Below the pieces are notes generated by a model. The model had not been told where the DNA came from and ran no database searches. It worked only from the letters and a program-made list of their open reading frames with translations. The position numbers were made by a program, and so were the translations under genes. Shown piece by piece: positions 32,895 through 43,330 of a stretch of 64,000 nucleotides of DNA (within the stretch, counting starts at the first letter, position 1; every line of letters begins with the position of its first letter). Source of the DNA: Haliclona indistincta (taxonomy: Eukaryota; Porifera; Demospongiae; Haplosclerida; Chalinidae); contig OZ024786.1 of NCBI GenBank assembly GCA_964017065.1, positions 151,501 to 215,500 of the forward strand. The letters run 5' to 3'.

Positions 32895-33493
32895 TAATCT
32901 ACTTTGTATGGCCCAATGCTACCGCCCTAAATTAATCTAGTGTGATTCATTTACAAGGGAGGCAGCATTATGGCTACTATCATTACACTATTCCAATCTT
33001 GTTCTCTGTAATTCATCAACCGTAAATCATTTTACATTTTTGTTAAAAGTAATGTTTAATTCGGCAGTTTTATTGTGCTATCATGTTTTGGACTAACCTG
33101 GAGTGGGGATATTTTGAGCAGTGGAACTATTTTGAGGAGTGTTCGGAGTGGTGTTCAGAGTAGTGTTCAGAGTAGTGTTCAGAGTAGGGTTATATGACGG
33201 AGTAATTGTGGGCATCAGAAACACTGTTAAAATAAATATTAATAGTTAAGTCTAATAAAATACACAGGAAAAGTGGTGTGCTATTAATTTTAGGCTGTGA
33301 ATTGTGAGCTGAGAAACAACACTATGCTTGTCAAAACGGCACATGACAACGTGCTGATTTTGCCTCTTAGATACTGTATTTGCTGATTTAGCGCACTTAC
33401 TTCCTGGCATATTGAATTCAGCATACGGAGCTCCTGGCCATATACATATTAGTTTTTTGGAACAGCACGCAATGCCAAACAGCACATGTACTA

Positions 33494-34050
33494 GTTAAAC
33501 AACGGTCCGAGGGCAGTATGGAATATACACGAGGGCAATCCAATTAGAGCCCGAGGGCGCAGCCCGAGGGGTCTAATTGGATTGCACGAGTGGATATTCC
33601 ATACTGCCCGAGGGACCGCTGTTTAACGTGTTTGTATCGCACCTCGTGGGCGTATCCCACTGCATTGTACTGTTTTTAGTATCACTTGTGCTATGTTTAG
33701 TATCACACGTGCTATAGTAAAAAGACCACAATGGAACCCACTAGCATAAGGAAGCTTAAGAGGTATATAAAGCGAACGCAATAGTGCTCTGTACCTTCCG
33801 GTAGGGCTTGCCCTACCACTATTTTTCTACCACGTGGTCAACACTGTACCACGTTAAAAATTTTTTGGGCTACTTGCCCTTTCAGCAGATATTGTCTGTT
33901 CCTTCAGACAATATCTGCACCATATCGTGGCCCCGGGCAATATATTCCATATTGCCCTAGGGCAGCAATATATTCCATATTGCCCTGCAGTTGGGGCAGT
34001 ATGGAATATATTGCCCTGGCGGTGCCTTTGATACGCCCACGAGGTGGGAT
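33494..34050. repeat. Compound hairpin region in the Ig/FN3 gene
   Basis: 33494-33630 is a hairpin (GTTAAACAACGGTCCGAGGG-type arms; GGGCAGTATGGAATAT answered by ATATTCCATACTGCCC). It is followed by a second nested set: GCACCTCGTGGGCGTATC at 33641 is answered by GATACGCCCACGAGGTGG at 34032, with more GGGCAATATATTCCATATTGCCC palindromes inside. It lies between exons at 33223 and 34151. Confidence 0.85.
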
Positions 34051-34399
34051 ACATGTGTTGTGTGGGGACATGTATTTTGAATTTTAGCACACGAAAGTGT
34101 GTCAAAACAGCACCTTTGCTTTCCCAGCATGCATTATGTGTACTATTCACCTTTCACTGTACGGTAATTACTGATAGGTCCTGGTCCCAGAGCATTCACA
34201 GCAAACACAGTAATATAGTAGGTTACTCCTGGTACACCAGACACTGTGTAGCTAGTCATAGAAGAGTTCACTTGTGTGTGTATCAGTGTGCTGTTAACAC
34301 TGGTATTATAAGACACTACATAGTGAAGGACTGGGAAATATTCTATCAAGGCTGGAGACTGAAGAAGCAACAAAACGTAAATCATACGATTTTGATAAG

Positions 34400-34432
34400 C
34401 AGTCATACCTGCCATATCACTGCAGTCATACC
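34400..34432. repeat. Tandem duplicated splice donor
   Basis: On the minus strand the exon end and donor ATATGGCAG/GTATGACTGC occurs twice, 23 bp apart. Only the first (after 34432) keeps the frame; using the second would include an in-frame TGA. Confidence 0.8.
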
Positions 34433-34610
34433 TGCCATATCACTTCAATGTTTGTTTGTTTTGACTGAGCTGCCATGAGGTTCACAATACCAGGAACTGA
34501 AGAAAAATGTGTAGACATGGCGTAAATTGAACAGAATGAATGTTCATACCATCATACGTCACCATGAGGAGATCACTCCATGGTCCATGTTGTCCTGTAC
34601 TGTCAGTAAC

Positions 34611-34855
34611 TGTGGTGACTCTGTTAATGTGACTCTGTTATTTGTGTTGATTAGTTGTGTTTTGTAATATCTCTCATGAGAACAGTCTTTGTGTTAATTT
34701 ATGTCTAATGCGTAGAATGCTGACTGTCTGTCTGTCTGTTCATTTCACACTGTTCTCCCTATTTAAGCCCTGGTAGTTTTTGTACCTTTTTAGTTCAGTT
34801 CTTGGTTTTGTACTTGCATTGTTGAGTTAATAAAATATTTAAGTACGATATCACA
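34611..34855 (+). repeat. 5' LTR
   Basis: 245 bp, TG...CA ends. It contains CTATTTAAGCCC (TATA-like, about 34760) and AATAAAATATTTAAG (polyadenylation-like) near the 3' end. It matches the 3' LTR with no difference that I could see. Confidence 0.95.
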
Positions 34856-34885
34856 TTTGGCGACGAGAGTAAAGAACTCACAGCT

Positions 34886-36922
34886 ATGGCTGCAGTTTAT
34901 GGAAAGCTACAGGAATTTCAACCTGGATCAGAGTCAATCAAGGCCTACCTGGAAAGAGTGACACTGTACTTCAAGGCTAATACCATCGATGACGACAAGA
35001 AAGTACCAATACTACTGAGTTCCATAGGATCATCGACGTACGCCACTCTTAGTGATCTCCTCGCACCAGATACCCCAGGAACTAAGTCCTTCGAAGAAAT
35101 TTCAACAAAGTTGAATGACCATTTTCTGCCCAAAAGATCGACCATAGCAGAGAGATTTCAATTCCACAAGCGAAATCAAGAAGTAGGCGAAAGTGTAGCC
35201 GAGTACGACGCCGCGCTGAGGAAGTTGGCAGTCAACTGCAAATTTGGCACCGTGCTACAGGAGACGCTACGTGATCGTTTTGTGTGTGGTCTACGACACG
35301 AAGCTATCCAACGCCGACTACTGTCTGAAACAGCATTAACGTACGCCAAGGCAATTGAGACAGCCAGAGCTATGGAAGCTGCTGACCAAGACACCCGAGC
35401 CTTCAAAAGACCAGACTTATCAGTGCACAAGCTGAGTAAAGGTCGTTTTCAGAAGAGCAAACCGCAGACAAGCACTACCAAGCACAATCGTGATCAGCAA
35501 CAACCTTGCTACAGATGTGGACGCTCAAACCATGGTTCAAGCGAGTGCAAATTTAAAGATGCTCAATGCCACGCCTGCGGAAAGACAGGACACATTGCAT
35601 CGGTTTGCCGCTCAAAGGCCTCCTCCGTTTCCAAGAAACAAAAGTCGAAGACGCACCTCGTACAGAATGCTGAACAGTCTTCAGAGGAGAGCAGTGATGA
35701 AGGTTTCAAAATACACAACCTGGTCAAGCGATCACCTGACCCTATAGTAGTCCAGTTGCAACTCAACGGAAAATTTCTCGACATGGAAGTCGACACTGGA
35801 GCAGCTCTATCAGTGATATCCGAAGCAACTAGACGTGACGTATTCCCCAATGACACATTGCATCCTTCCAATCTGATCCTCAAGACATACACTAACGAAC
35901 GAATGGAAGTTACTGGTACTCTCAACATGCGAGTCAGATATGGAAATCAGAAACAGAAGCTAGTACTCGTAGTGGTTGCTGGTGATGGACCAAGTCTTCT
36001 GGGAAGAAATTGGCTCAAGTACCTACGCCTGGACTGGAGTAACATTTTTGCAGTACGTGCAGCAAGAACATCACTAGTGGACGACCTACTTGAGAAGCAC
36101 AAACCACTATTCTCAGATGAACTGGGGAGTGTCAAGCCATTCACAGCCTCACTTCAAATACAATCTGATGCTACCCCTCGCTTCTTCAAGCCAAGACCAG
36201 TACCTTATGCAATCAAAGAAGCAGTTAGCCAAGAAATCAGTCGTCTGGAGGAACAGGGGATCATCTCACCAGTCTCACATAGTCAATGGGCTGCCCCAAT
36301 TGTAGTAGTTCCAAAGAAAGATGGACGTTTCAGACTCTGCGGAGACTACAAAGTAACTGTGAACCAAGCGATGAATGTGGAAGAGTACCCTTTGCCGACA
36401 CCTGAAGAATTATTCTCGACACTGTCTGGAGGAAAAATCTTCTCGAAATTGGATCTTTCTCAAGCTTACCTCCAAATCCCAGTGGATGAGTCATCAAAAC
36501 CCTATCTGACAGTCAACACGCAGCGTGGACTCTACGTCTACAACCGTCTTCCATTTGGAGTCGCATCTGCACCTGCTATATTTCAGAGAATCATGGACAC
36601 TGTGCTGCAAGGAATCGACGGAGTAGCATGCTACATTGACGACATCCTCGTTAGCAGTCCAGATGAAGTGAGCCACAGACGAAGTCTACAGGAAGTGTTC
36701 ACTCGTCTTGAAAATCATGGTTTCCGACTCAAGAGAAGTAAGTGTGAATTTTTGTTGACCAGTATAGAGTATTTGGGTCATAGGGTCGATGAGCATGGTA
36801 TACACCCACTATCATCTAAGGTAGAAGCTATTGTGAATGCACCTGCCCCTGAGAATGTGCAACAGCTTCGGTCATTCTTAGGATTAGTGAATTACTATGG
36901 AAAGTTCATACCCAATCTATAG
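34886..36922 (+). CDS. Retrotransposon gag-protease-reverse transcriptase
   Basis: 678-codon reading frame. Gag/capsid-like region at residues 1-170. Two CCHC zinc knuckles at about 208-245 (CYRCGRSNHGSSEC and CHACGKTGHIASVC). Aspartic protease with VDTGAALSVI near residue 301. Reverse transcriptase with YIDDILV near residue 581 and the thumb up to LGLVNYYGKFIP. Gag and pol are fused in one frame without a gag/pol shift. It ends at an in-frame stop at 36920 between RT and RNase H, where homologous sequence continues in the next frame, so this copy has a small frame-breaking change or a sequence error. Confidence 0.92.
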   Translation: MAAVYGKLQEFQPGSESIKAYLERVTLYFKANTIDDDKKVPILLSSIGSSTYATLSDLLAPDTPGTKSFEEISTKLNDHFLPKRSTIAERFQFHKRNQEVGESVAEYDAALRKLAVNCKFGTVLQETLRDRFVCGLRHEAIQRRLLSETALTYAKAIETARAMEAADQDTRAFKRPDLSVHKLSKGRFQKSKPQTSTTKHNRDQQQPCYRCGRSNHGSSECKFKDAQCHACGKTGHIASVCRSKASSVSKKQKSKTHLVQNAEQSSEESSDEGFKIHNLVKRSPDPIVVQLQLNGKFLDMEVDTGAALSVISEATRRDVFPNDTLHPSNLILKTYTNERMEVTGTLNMRVRYGNQKQKLVLVVVAGDGPSLLGRNWLKYLRLDWSNIFAVRAARTSLVDDLLEKHKPLFSDELGSVKPFTASLQIQSDATPRFFKPRPVPYAIKEAVSQEISRLEEQGIISPVSHSQWAAPIVVVPKKDGRFRLCGDYKVTVNQAMNVEEYPLPTPEELFSTLSGGKIFSKLDLSQAYLQIPVDESSKPYLTVNTQRGLYVYNRLPFGVASAPAIFQRIMDTVLQGIDGVACYIDDILVSSPDEVSHRRSLQEVFTRLENHGFRLKRSKCEFLLTSIEYLGHRVDEHGIHPLSSKVEAIVNAPAPENVQQLRSFLGLVNYYGKFIPNL

Positions 36923-36939
36923 CCTCCCGATTACATCCC

Positions 36940-38787
36940 TTGAATGCCTTACTTTCTGCTCGTCAGAAATGGAATTGGTCCAAAGAATGTACTAGAGCAT
37001 TTGAAGATGTTAAAGAGCAAATTGTGTCAGCAGGTGTACTAACTCATTACAATCCTAAGCTTCCTATCACACTAGCAGCAGATGCTTCAGCATATGGTGT
37101 AGGAGCAGTGATTTCTCATGTGCTACCAGATGGTAGTGAACATCCCATAGCATTTGCCTCACGCACTTTGACAACTAGTGAACGCAACTACGCCCAGATT
37201 GAGAAAGAAGCTTTGTCTTTAATCTTTGGCATCAAGAAGTTCCACAGGTTTCTGTATGGACGCAAGTTCCTCCTGATAACGGATCACAAACCGCTGGTGG
37301 CAATTCTGGGACCCAAGAAAGGGATACCGTCGTTGGCAGCAGCTCGACTGCAGCGATGGGCTGTGATTCTGTCAGCATACAACTATGACATCAAATACAA
37401 GTCCACTGATGATCATGGGAACGCTGATGGACTCTCACGGTTACCACTGCCACAAACAAGTCCTACTTGTGACACAAATAATGCTATCTCCACATTTAAC
37501 ATAGGTCAAGTTCAAGCTCTTCCTGTAACCTTTCAAGAGATCCAACAAGCAACTCGGCGAGACGCGTCACTGAGTAAAGTTTTGCAATACGTCCAACAAG
37601 GTTGGCCAGGACAAGTGGACAGAGAGCTACAGACCTTCTTCGACAGACAGACCGAACTGAGCACAGAGAATGATTGCCTATTGTGGGGAATAAGAGTTGT
37701 CGTTCCAGAGAGCCTTCAACGCAGAGTACTAGATTCTCTTCATGCCAATCACTCAGGTATTACTCGAATGAAAGCCACTGCACGCAGTCATTTTTGGTGG
37801 AAAGGACTAGATGGAGACATCGAATCAATGGGAAAATCCTGTTACATGTGTCAGTCCAATCAGTCTAGCCCAGCAGCAGCACCTCTTCATCCATGGATTT
37901 GGCCCGACGCACCATGGAGACGAATACACATTGATTTTGCGGGACCCTTCTTAGGACACATGTTCTTCGTAGTCGTGGATGCCCATTCAAAGTGGCCCGA
38001 AGTAGTAACAATGAAGTCAACAACTGCTGAGAAGACAATTGAAGTCATGAGAGCTCTGATAGCACACCATGGAATTCCTGAACAAGTAGTATCAGACAAC
38101 GGACCACAATTCACTTCAGATGAGTTCAAGCAATTTTTGGAAAGGAATCGAATCAAGCAAATACTTTCCGCACCTTACCATCCTGCTTCCAATGGACTTG
38201 CAGAGAGGTTCATTCAGACTTTGAAACGAGCGCTGAAAGCCAGTGACAAATCGAAAAGATCTATTCATCATCGTCTGGCAGAATTCTTGTTTGAATACAG
38301 AGCAACGCAACATAGCACTACAGGTGTATCACCAGCAGAGTTATTTCTGAAACGCAAGCTAAGGACTCGTTTTGACTTGATGCATCCTGATCCCAAGAAG
38401 CAAGTGATGTCGAAACAAGCTAGTCAGAAACTTCACCACGACACTCATGTTAAGGCTCGTGCTTTTACACCTGGAACTCGTGTGTTAGCTAGACTCTATA
38501 TTGGGTCTGACAAGTGGATACCTGGAATCGTTATACAGCAATTGGGTCCAGTAACCTACACTGTTCAGATCTCCAATGGACGAATCGTCAAGCGACATGT
38601 CAATCAACTTCAACCTCTTCATGGAAATCAAGAGTCATCGGACACAACTGAATCGGACACTGTGTTAGACAATCAATGCTATCCTCCTGTTGAACCTGTC
38701 CCTGAACCACAAGTTCCAAACGAACCTGAACGTCGATATCCTCTGAGGAATCGCCATCTACCTATTCGATTTCAACCTACTTCCTAA
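36940..38787 (+). CDS. Retrotransposon RNase H-integrase
   Basis: Continues pol in a different frame from the upstream part. RNase H (AADASAYGVGAVISH; EKEALSLIF; TDHKPL), integrase zinc-binding HHCC region (ending CYMCQ), integrase core with IDFAGP, SDNGPQF and NGLAERF, and a C-terminal DNA-binding-like region. No recognisable chromodomain. The ATG at 36940 is only the first methionine downstream of the break and not necessarily a true start. Confidence 0.92.
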   Translation: MNALLSARQKWNWSKECTRAFEDVKEQIVSAGVLTHYNPKLPITLAADASAYGVGAVISHVLPDGSEHPIAFASRTLTTSERNYAQIEKEALSLIFGIKKFHRFLYGRKFLLITDHKPLVAILGPKKGIPSLAAARLQRWAVILSAYNYDIKYKSTDDHGNADGLSRLPLPQTSPTCDTNNAISTFNIGQVQALPVTFQEIQQATRRDASLSKVLQYVQQGWPGQVDRELQTFFDRQTELSTENDCLLWGIRVVVPESLQRRVLDSLHANHSGITRMKATARSHFWWKGLDGDIESMGKSCYMCQSNQSSPAAAPLHPWIWPDAPWRRIHIDFAGPFLGHMFFVVVDAHSKWPEVVTMKSTTAEKTIEVMRALIAHHGIPEQVVSDNGPQFTSDEFKQFLERNRIKQILSAPYHPASNGLAERFIQTLKRALKASDKSKRSIHHRLAEFLFEYRATQHSTTGVSPAELFLKRKLRTRFDLMHPDPKKQVMSKQASQKLHHDTHVKARAFTPGTRVLARLYIGSDKWIPGIVIQQLGPVTYTVQISNGRIVKRHVNQLQPLHGNQESSDTTESDTVLDNQCYPPVEPVPEPQVPNEPERRYPLRNRHLPIRFQPTS

Positions 38788-38803
38788 CTTAAGGGGAAGG
38801 AGA

Positions 38804-39048
38804 TGTGGTGACTCTGTTAATGTGACTCTGTTATTTGTGTTGATTAGTTGTGTTTTGTAATATCTCTCATGAGAACAGTCTTTGTGTTAATTTATGTCTA
38901 ATGCGTAGAATGCTGACTGTCTGTCTGTCTGTTCATTTCACACTGTTCTCCCTATTTAAGCCCTGGTAGTTTTTGTACCTTTTTAGTTCAGTTCTTGGTT
39001 TTGTACTTGCATTGTTGAGTTAATAAAATATTTAAGTACGATATCACA
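38804..39048 (+). repeat. 3' LTR
   Basis: 245 bp, preceded directly by the polypurine tract and followed by the GTAAC target duplication. Confidence 0.95.
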
Positions 39049-40142
39049 GTAACAGCCACAGCAAATGAGTAGTTGTGTCCACGAGTGATCAGGTCATCAG
39101 TCAGTATCAGTGACTCAGTGTTGCTAGTACTGTAGTACGAGCTAGAGCTACTGTAGTTAGTGATATTGATAGTGTAGTTGAAGACACAGTCTGTGGGTCC
39201 ATCAGGAGGAGGTAGCCATGTTAGTGATGCTGGGACCTTGGTTGCAATAATTTTAATACTTGTTGGTGCATTTGCTGCACCTGAAATGCAAAAGTACATG
39301 TACATTTGACTTGATTATAAAAATCTAGCTTATACCTGCAGCACTGATCCTCAAGTTTTGCGATTTCTTACTGCTTTCGCAGCGAATTTCTATGTTATTG
39401 ATCAGTCTCACATTGATAATTTTTACGATTGAAACTATACTGAATAATTTTGTTCAATAAATTCTGCTTGTAGGTTCTTATTCGTTGGTTCAATAATATT
39501 TACAGTTAAAGCATTATTGTATATCCAGCTTATTCGCAGTTGTTGGATTTCTTTGTTGCTTACTGTTCTTGTCACACTGCAATTCAGTGTGACGTTTTGA
39601 CCAGGACAGGCAGATTCATTAGCTGCCGGATCGACGGCCAGGAGGGTTTTTTTGTCTGATGATACCTGGTCTTTGGCTATAGTCATGTTAAAAAAAGTGG
39701 TGTTAACAAGCACAGGAGATATTTTTACCTATGCATAGGCTGCAGCTGCTCAGGAGAACGGCAAAAGTCACTAAAATTGTCATTTTGACTTTATGATCAA
39801 TGTCATAATTTTTGTATGTTCAGTATCAGTCTTTTATAGACCCTTTTCTGTAGCCATTGTGAAACTAAAACACATTATAATAGAGGGCTTTTTGTTTTGT
39901 ATACTAAACAAAGCACCCACAAGACAGACAGACAGACACTCACATTTAAACTAACACTGTACTAAAAGATCAATCATGGCTGTACTAAACTAAAACAAGT
40001 GCAGGGCATAGCATACACAATCGATCGAGATAGCGTTCATAGCTTACTTACAGCGCTTTGCAGGTAGGTTGTCAGAAGCAAGCTGACAGAGTCTAGGTTG
40101 TGGTCTAGATACAATAAATGTTCAAAAAGTTAGCTGCAGCAT

Positions 40143-40217
40143 TGACGCCCCAGAGGGTGATTTCGTCTGATGATACCTGTTCCTTAGCTACAGTCATGCT
40201 CAAAAAGTGGTGTTAAA
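40143..40217. pseudogene. Duplicated scrap of the Ig exon
   Basis: TCGTCTGATGATACCTG followed by TAGCTACAGTCATG and AAAAAGTGGTGTTAA closely matches 39650-39708 around the acceptor of the Ig exon. It is isolated and non-functional. The surrounding 39784-40662 shows nothing else I can support. Confidence 0.65.
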
Positions 40218-40662
40218 ACGTGAATCCACTCAGCAAAGAGGAGGCGATCGATTGACCAAACCAACTAAAGAAAGGAGGACCATGACTTAATTTATGGAGA
40301 CAAATAACACCAAAATGCACAAGATATCTCAATAAGAATTTATATAACATAATTATCTCATAAGAATTTATGTAACATGGATATAAACGTGCTAGCGCTG
40401 CCTGTGGGCCGGAGATCAGCCAGAATTTGCTGGTCTTACTCACGAGTTAAACAATACTCTAGGCAAGTAGTCGGAAAGCCTACGCACAAAAATGTTTGCA
40501 TAGCTTGTCTGAACCCTAGGTGAAAGCATGCACCGATGTAATACGCCCTGGATGTGCTGTGCAAATAACAAATATGGCTCACCTAAAAGACCATGTGCTC
40601 CAGTTCCGGACTTGTAAGTCTTACGTAAAACAAAGTATACAAAGGTCAATCACGTGATCAGA

Positions 40663-40822
40663 ATGGCGGGAGCGAGCAGCAGTTGCATTGCTGTCGTGGA
40701 TTCTTTGTGCTGCTTTTGCAGGTGAGTCTGTTACCTCTTTGAGTATGAAAGTTTATTTATTGGTAATGCATAGGTGCCGACGTTTAAAAACGCAGAGAAG
40801 AGGAGCTTTCATAAACCAATAA
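40663..40822 (+). CDS. Possible tiny two-exon reading frame
   Basis: ATG at 40663, exon 40663-40721 (ends TTTTGCAG, donor GTGAGT), second exon 40774-40822 with stop: 35 residues, Cys-rich then basic (CFCRCRRLKTQRR). No family recognised. It could be the 5' end of a longer or non-coding transcript. Downstream (41040-41480) a segment of about 180 bp containing TTCATACCTCCAGGTATT is repeated twice. Confidence 0.2.
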
Positions 40823-41687
40823 AGGTAGGTTTATAATATTCTGCATCATGTTGTTTTGATAGTTTAAAATTGGCGGCATTAAACGTACACATGCATGGGT
40901 TATTATATTCTCTCTTTTGTGTTTCTTCTAAGGGTACAATGTACAGCAACAACAATATTCAAGGTACACACAATGTGTACAATGTTTTCTGGATTCTATC
41001 ATCTCCTTGCAGCTCTTGTACCTACATGAGAGAGACTAGTAAAAGGTAGAAAGTAGTTTTATTCATATTCATACCTCCAGGTATTTTGTTGTAAAAGGTG
41101 AATGGTCTCTGTTGTGTCTTACATATTTCTGTCAAATATCCATCATGGTAAGAAGATTCAAAGCCAGCTCTTCTTTTTACTGTCTTTTTTAAATGTAGGT
41201 TATGATCAACTAACCTACATGGGTGAGACATTACATTATTATCTAACAGTTTTATCGATGTTCATACCTCCAGGTATTTGTTGGATAAGGTGAATGGTCT
41301 TTGTCGTGTCCTACCACCGATCTCAGTGAAATTGATATCAATCATAGTAAGAAAACTCAATATCAGTTCTTAATTTTTCCCGGTGCTTTTTCCTGTCTTT
41401 TTTACATGTAGGTTTCGTTCAAAAAAGAAATTCAAGAGTGTGATTGACAAGACAAAGACTATTTACTTAATAACTTTACCTGATACACAGGTTTATGTGT
41501 TGTACATGTATGTTTAGAAAAAGTGTTTTAAACTGATTCAATGGAATTTACAGTTATATTAATACGAATGGCAATGCTGGGATTCTAGAGCAGGAGCGTA
41601 GCTTTGGTGCTTTAGATATACTTCACTTTTACTTACCATGTAAATATATGTCAAATATGGACCTCACATACAGCCAGTTGTAAATCT

Positions 41688-42249
41688 ATGACTCTTAAAA
41701 AAGGAAAGGAACAAGATGGGATGATTCTTGCAAAAGTAAAGGAACAAGATGGAATAATGCTAAGCTTGCAAATGTAAAAGTCCCAAGTATCCCTACATCA
41801 GCGGCTTGCTGCGACGCAACTGACAAATACGGAATCCTCTTCCTATACCTTTACAATTGTCGATTACTTCATCGGACTGCGTCCTCCAAACACAGCTATC
41901 TGCAGCTTATTTACAACTGTCAACTACTTCATCGGACTGCGTCCTCCTAAACAAAGATACCTCTAGTTATTTACAACCATCAATTACTTCATCGGACTGC
42001 GTCCTCCAAACACAGATACATCTAGTTATTTACAACTGTCAACTACTTGATCGGACTGCGTCCTCCTAAACACATATACCTCTAGTTATTTACAACCGTC
42101 AATTACTCCATCGGACTGCGTCCTCCTTCAAGCCGCTGATGTAGGGATACTTGGGACTTTTACATTTGCAAGCTTAGCATTATTCCATCTTGTTCCTTTA
42201 CTTTTGCAAGAATCATCCCATCTTGTTCCTTTCCTTTTTTAAGAGTCAT
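41688..42249. mobile_element. Foldback element with alternating 60-bp tandem core
   Basis: Arms of about 120 bp: left starts ATGACTCTTAAAAAAGGAAA and right ends TTTCCTTTTTTAAGAGTCAT. The core between 41855 and 42125 has four and a half 60-bp units, each with ATCGGACTGCGTCCTCC. Units alternate between two versions (CTGTCAACTACT and CCATCAATTACT types). Confidence 0.9.
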
Positions 42250-42879
42250 CCCTACACTTTCCAGTTTTTTTATTAAAGCTTTTTTACTTTACTTGTTCCT
42301 GTTACTTTTTTGATCACTATCAGTTTGAACTTATTATTTGTATTCTATGTTAGATGTTATTTCATTTTGACAACTCTGTGAGCAGCAGTTACTAGTCTAG
42401 CAGATGTGAACGTGCACAGCTAGGGTCTGGAGAGTAAGGAGTGTAGTTTAAAATAATGTTTAATAATTATTACCAATCATTCATTGAAAGGTTTAAAATA
42501 GTAAAGAGGTTAAGGACGCAGACAGCAAAATATCAAGTCCAGGTATGATTTGACAACATGATACTTGTTATTACAGTAATGGATGAAGGAAGAGACTAAT
42601 ACTGACAACTCATGATGCTGCAAGCCCAATAGTACGAGCGAGCACGCCTAGTAGAACCTTGTTGATGTCAATATCACACTCACAGAGGCTTCTAGTCCTT
42701 TACAACTTATCTGCGTGGTGTAGGAACCTTACTGTGCGTAGAATCTTGCTGCCGGTAACTTAGAATACTTGTTCACGTCTGGGTATGTCAGTTTTAACCC
42801 GCCATCTGAAGCTTTAACGAACAGATCAGTGTTACTTAGGGTATAGTACTGCTCTAGACAAATTTCATACCTCTGGCTT

Positions 42880-43330
42880 GCGCGCTGAAGCGTCCAGAGC
42901 AGAGACAAAACGCAGTATCGATCGAGATAGCTACAAAACTGATGTGGGCGGAGTTAATGATACGAGCGTCAAGAGGGTTAAATATTTAATGGCGTCTTCA
43001 GTCCAAAACGGCCCAAAAACCATGTTTTTCATGGATTACTCGCTTCTGGTAGTGTTTAATGCCTATCTAAGAAGTAAGTGCACTATTCCAGATGTATACA
43101 CGTGCAATTGTGCAGGTTTGGTAGTGATTCGTTCACTCAGGACAGCGCTAGGCTTACTGAAAGAGGAAAGAAGAAAGAAGAAGAAAGAAGAAGAAGATGA
43201 ACAATTCGCGTGGGCGGCGATTTTTGTTTACCACTTTAGAAACGTCTACTCGCTTCGCCAAAGGTATTTCCAAGCTCAGAACAATCTCCTGATCAATCCT
43301 AGATGTCTGGAATCTCGAGAAACGCTACAA
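42880..43330. repeat. Dispersed repeat, copy 1
   Basis: Shares ATTACTCGCTTCTGGTAGTG, TTCGTTCACTCAGGACAGCG-type and AAAGAAGAAAGAAGAAGATGAAC blocks with 48560-48960 in the same order. A 196-codon open frame (42878-43468) crosses it, but it is not conserved in the other copy. Confidence 0.6.

Larger units (their letters stand above)
34611..39048 (+). mobile_element. Ty3/Gypsy-type LTR retrotransposon, full length
   Basis: Two 245-bp LTRs (34611-34855 and 38804-39048), starting TGTGGTGACTC and ending ATATCACA, appear identical by eye. They are flanked by the 5-bp target duplication GTAAC (34606-34610 and 39049-39053). A primer-binding site probably begins at TGGCGACGAGAG (34858). A polypurine tract AAGGGGAAGGAGA (38791-38803) abuts the 3' LTR. 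Domain order gag, protease, RT, RNase H, integrase places it in Ty3/Gypsy. No envelope-like gene. Inserted antisense into an FN3 exon. Confidence 0.96.
33098..39783 (-). pseudogene. Ig/FN3 receptor-like gene interrupted by LTR retrotransposon
   Basis: Signal peptide exon 39783-39729 (MTILVTFAVLLSSCSLC), Ig-like exon 39676-39336 (NVTLNCSV...SWIYNN), FN3 exon 39280-39054 continuing at 34610-34550 across the retroelement, second FN3 domain in exons 34496-34432 and 34358-34151, and a Thr/Asn-rich stalk exon 33223-33098 with an imperfect NTTL repeat. The FN3 reading frame resumes in phase on the far side of the insertion, so the host exon was intact before it. Inside the Ig exon the frame also breaks near 39440 (stop, with Ig-like sequence continuing in another frame); a sequencing error or unresolved intron is possible. 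No transmembrane segment or 3' end was found. Likely a cell-surface protein gene that is now inactivated in this haplotype. Confidence 0.75.

Noticed and set aside
35563..35928. Antisense frames inside the retrotransposon
   Set aside because: Shadows of the gag-pol reading frame without independent support.
34611..39048. Endogenous retrovirus with an envelope gene
   Set aside because: Nothing between integrase and the 3' LTR is long enough or membrane-like; the polypurine tract follows the pol stop at once.
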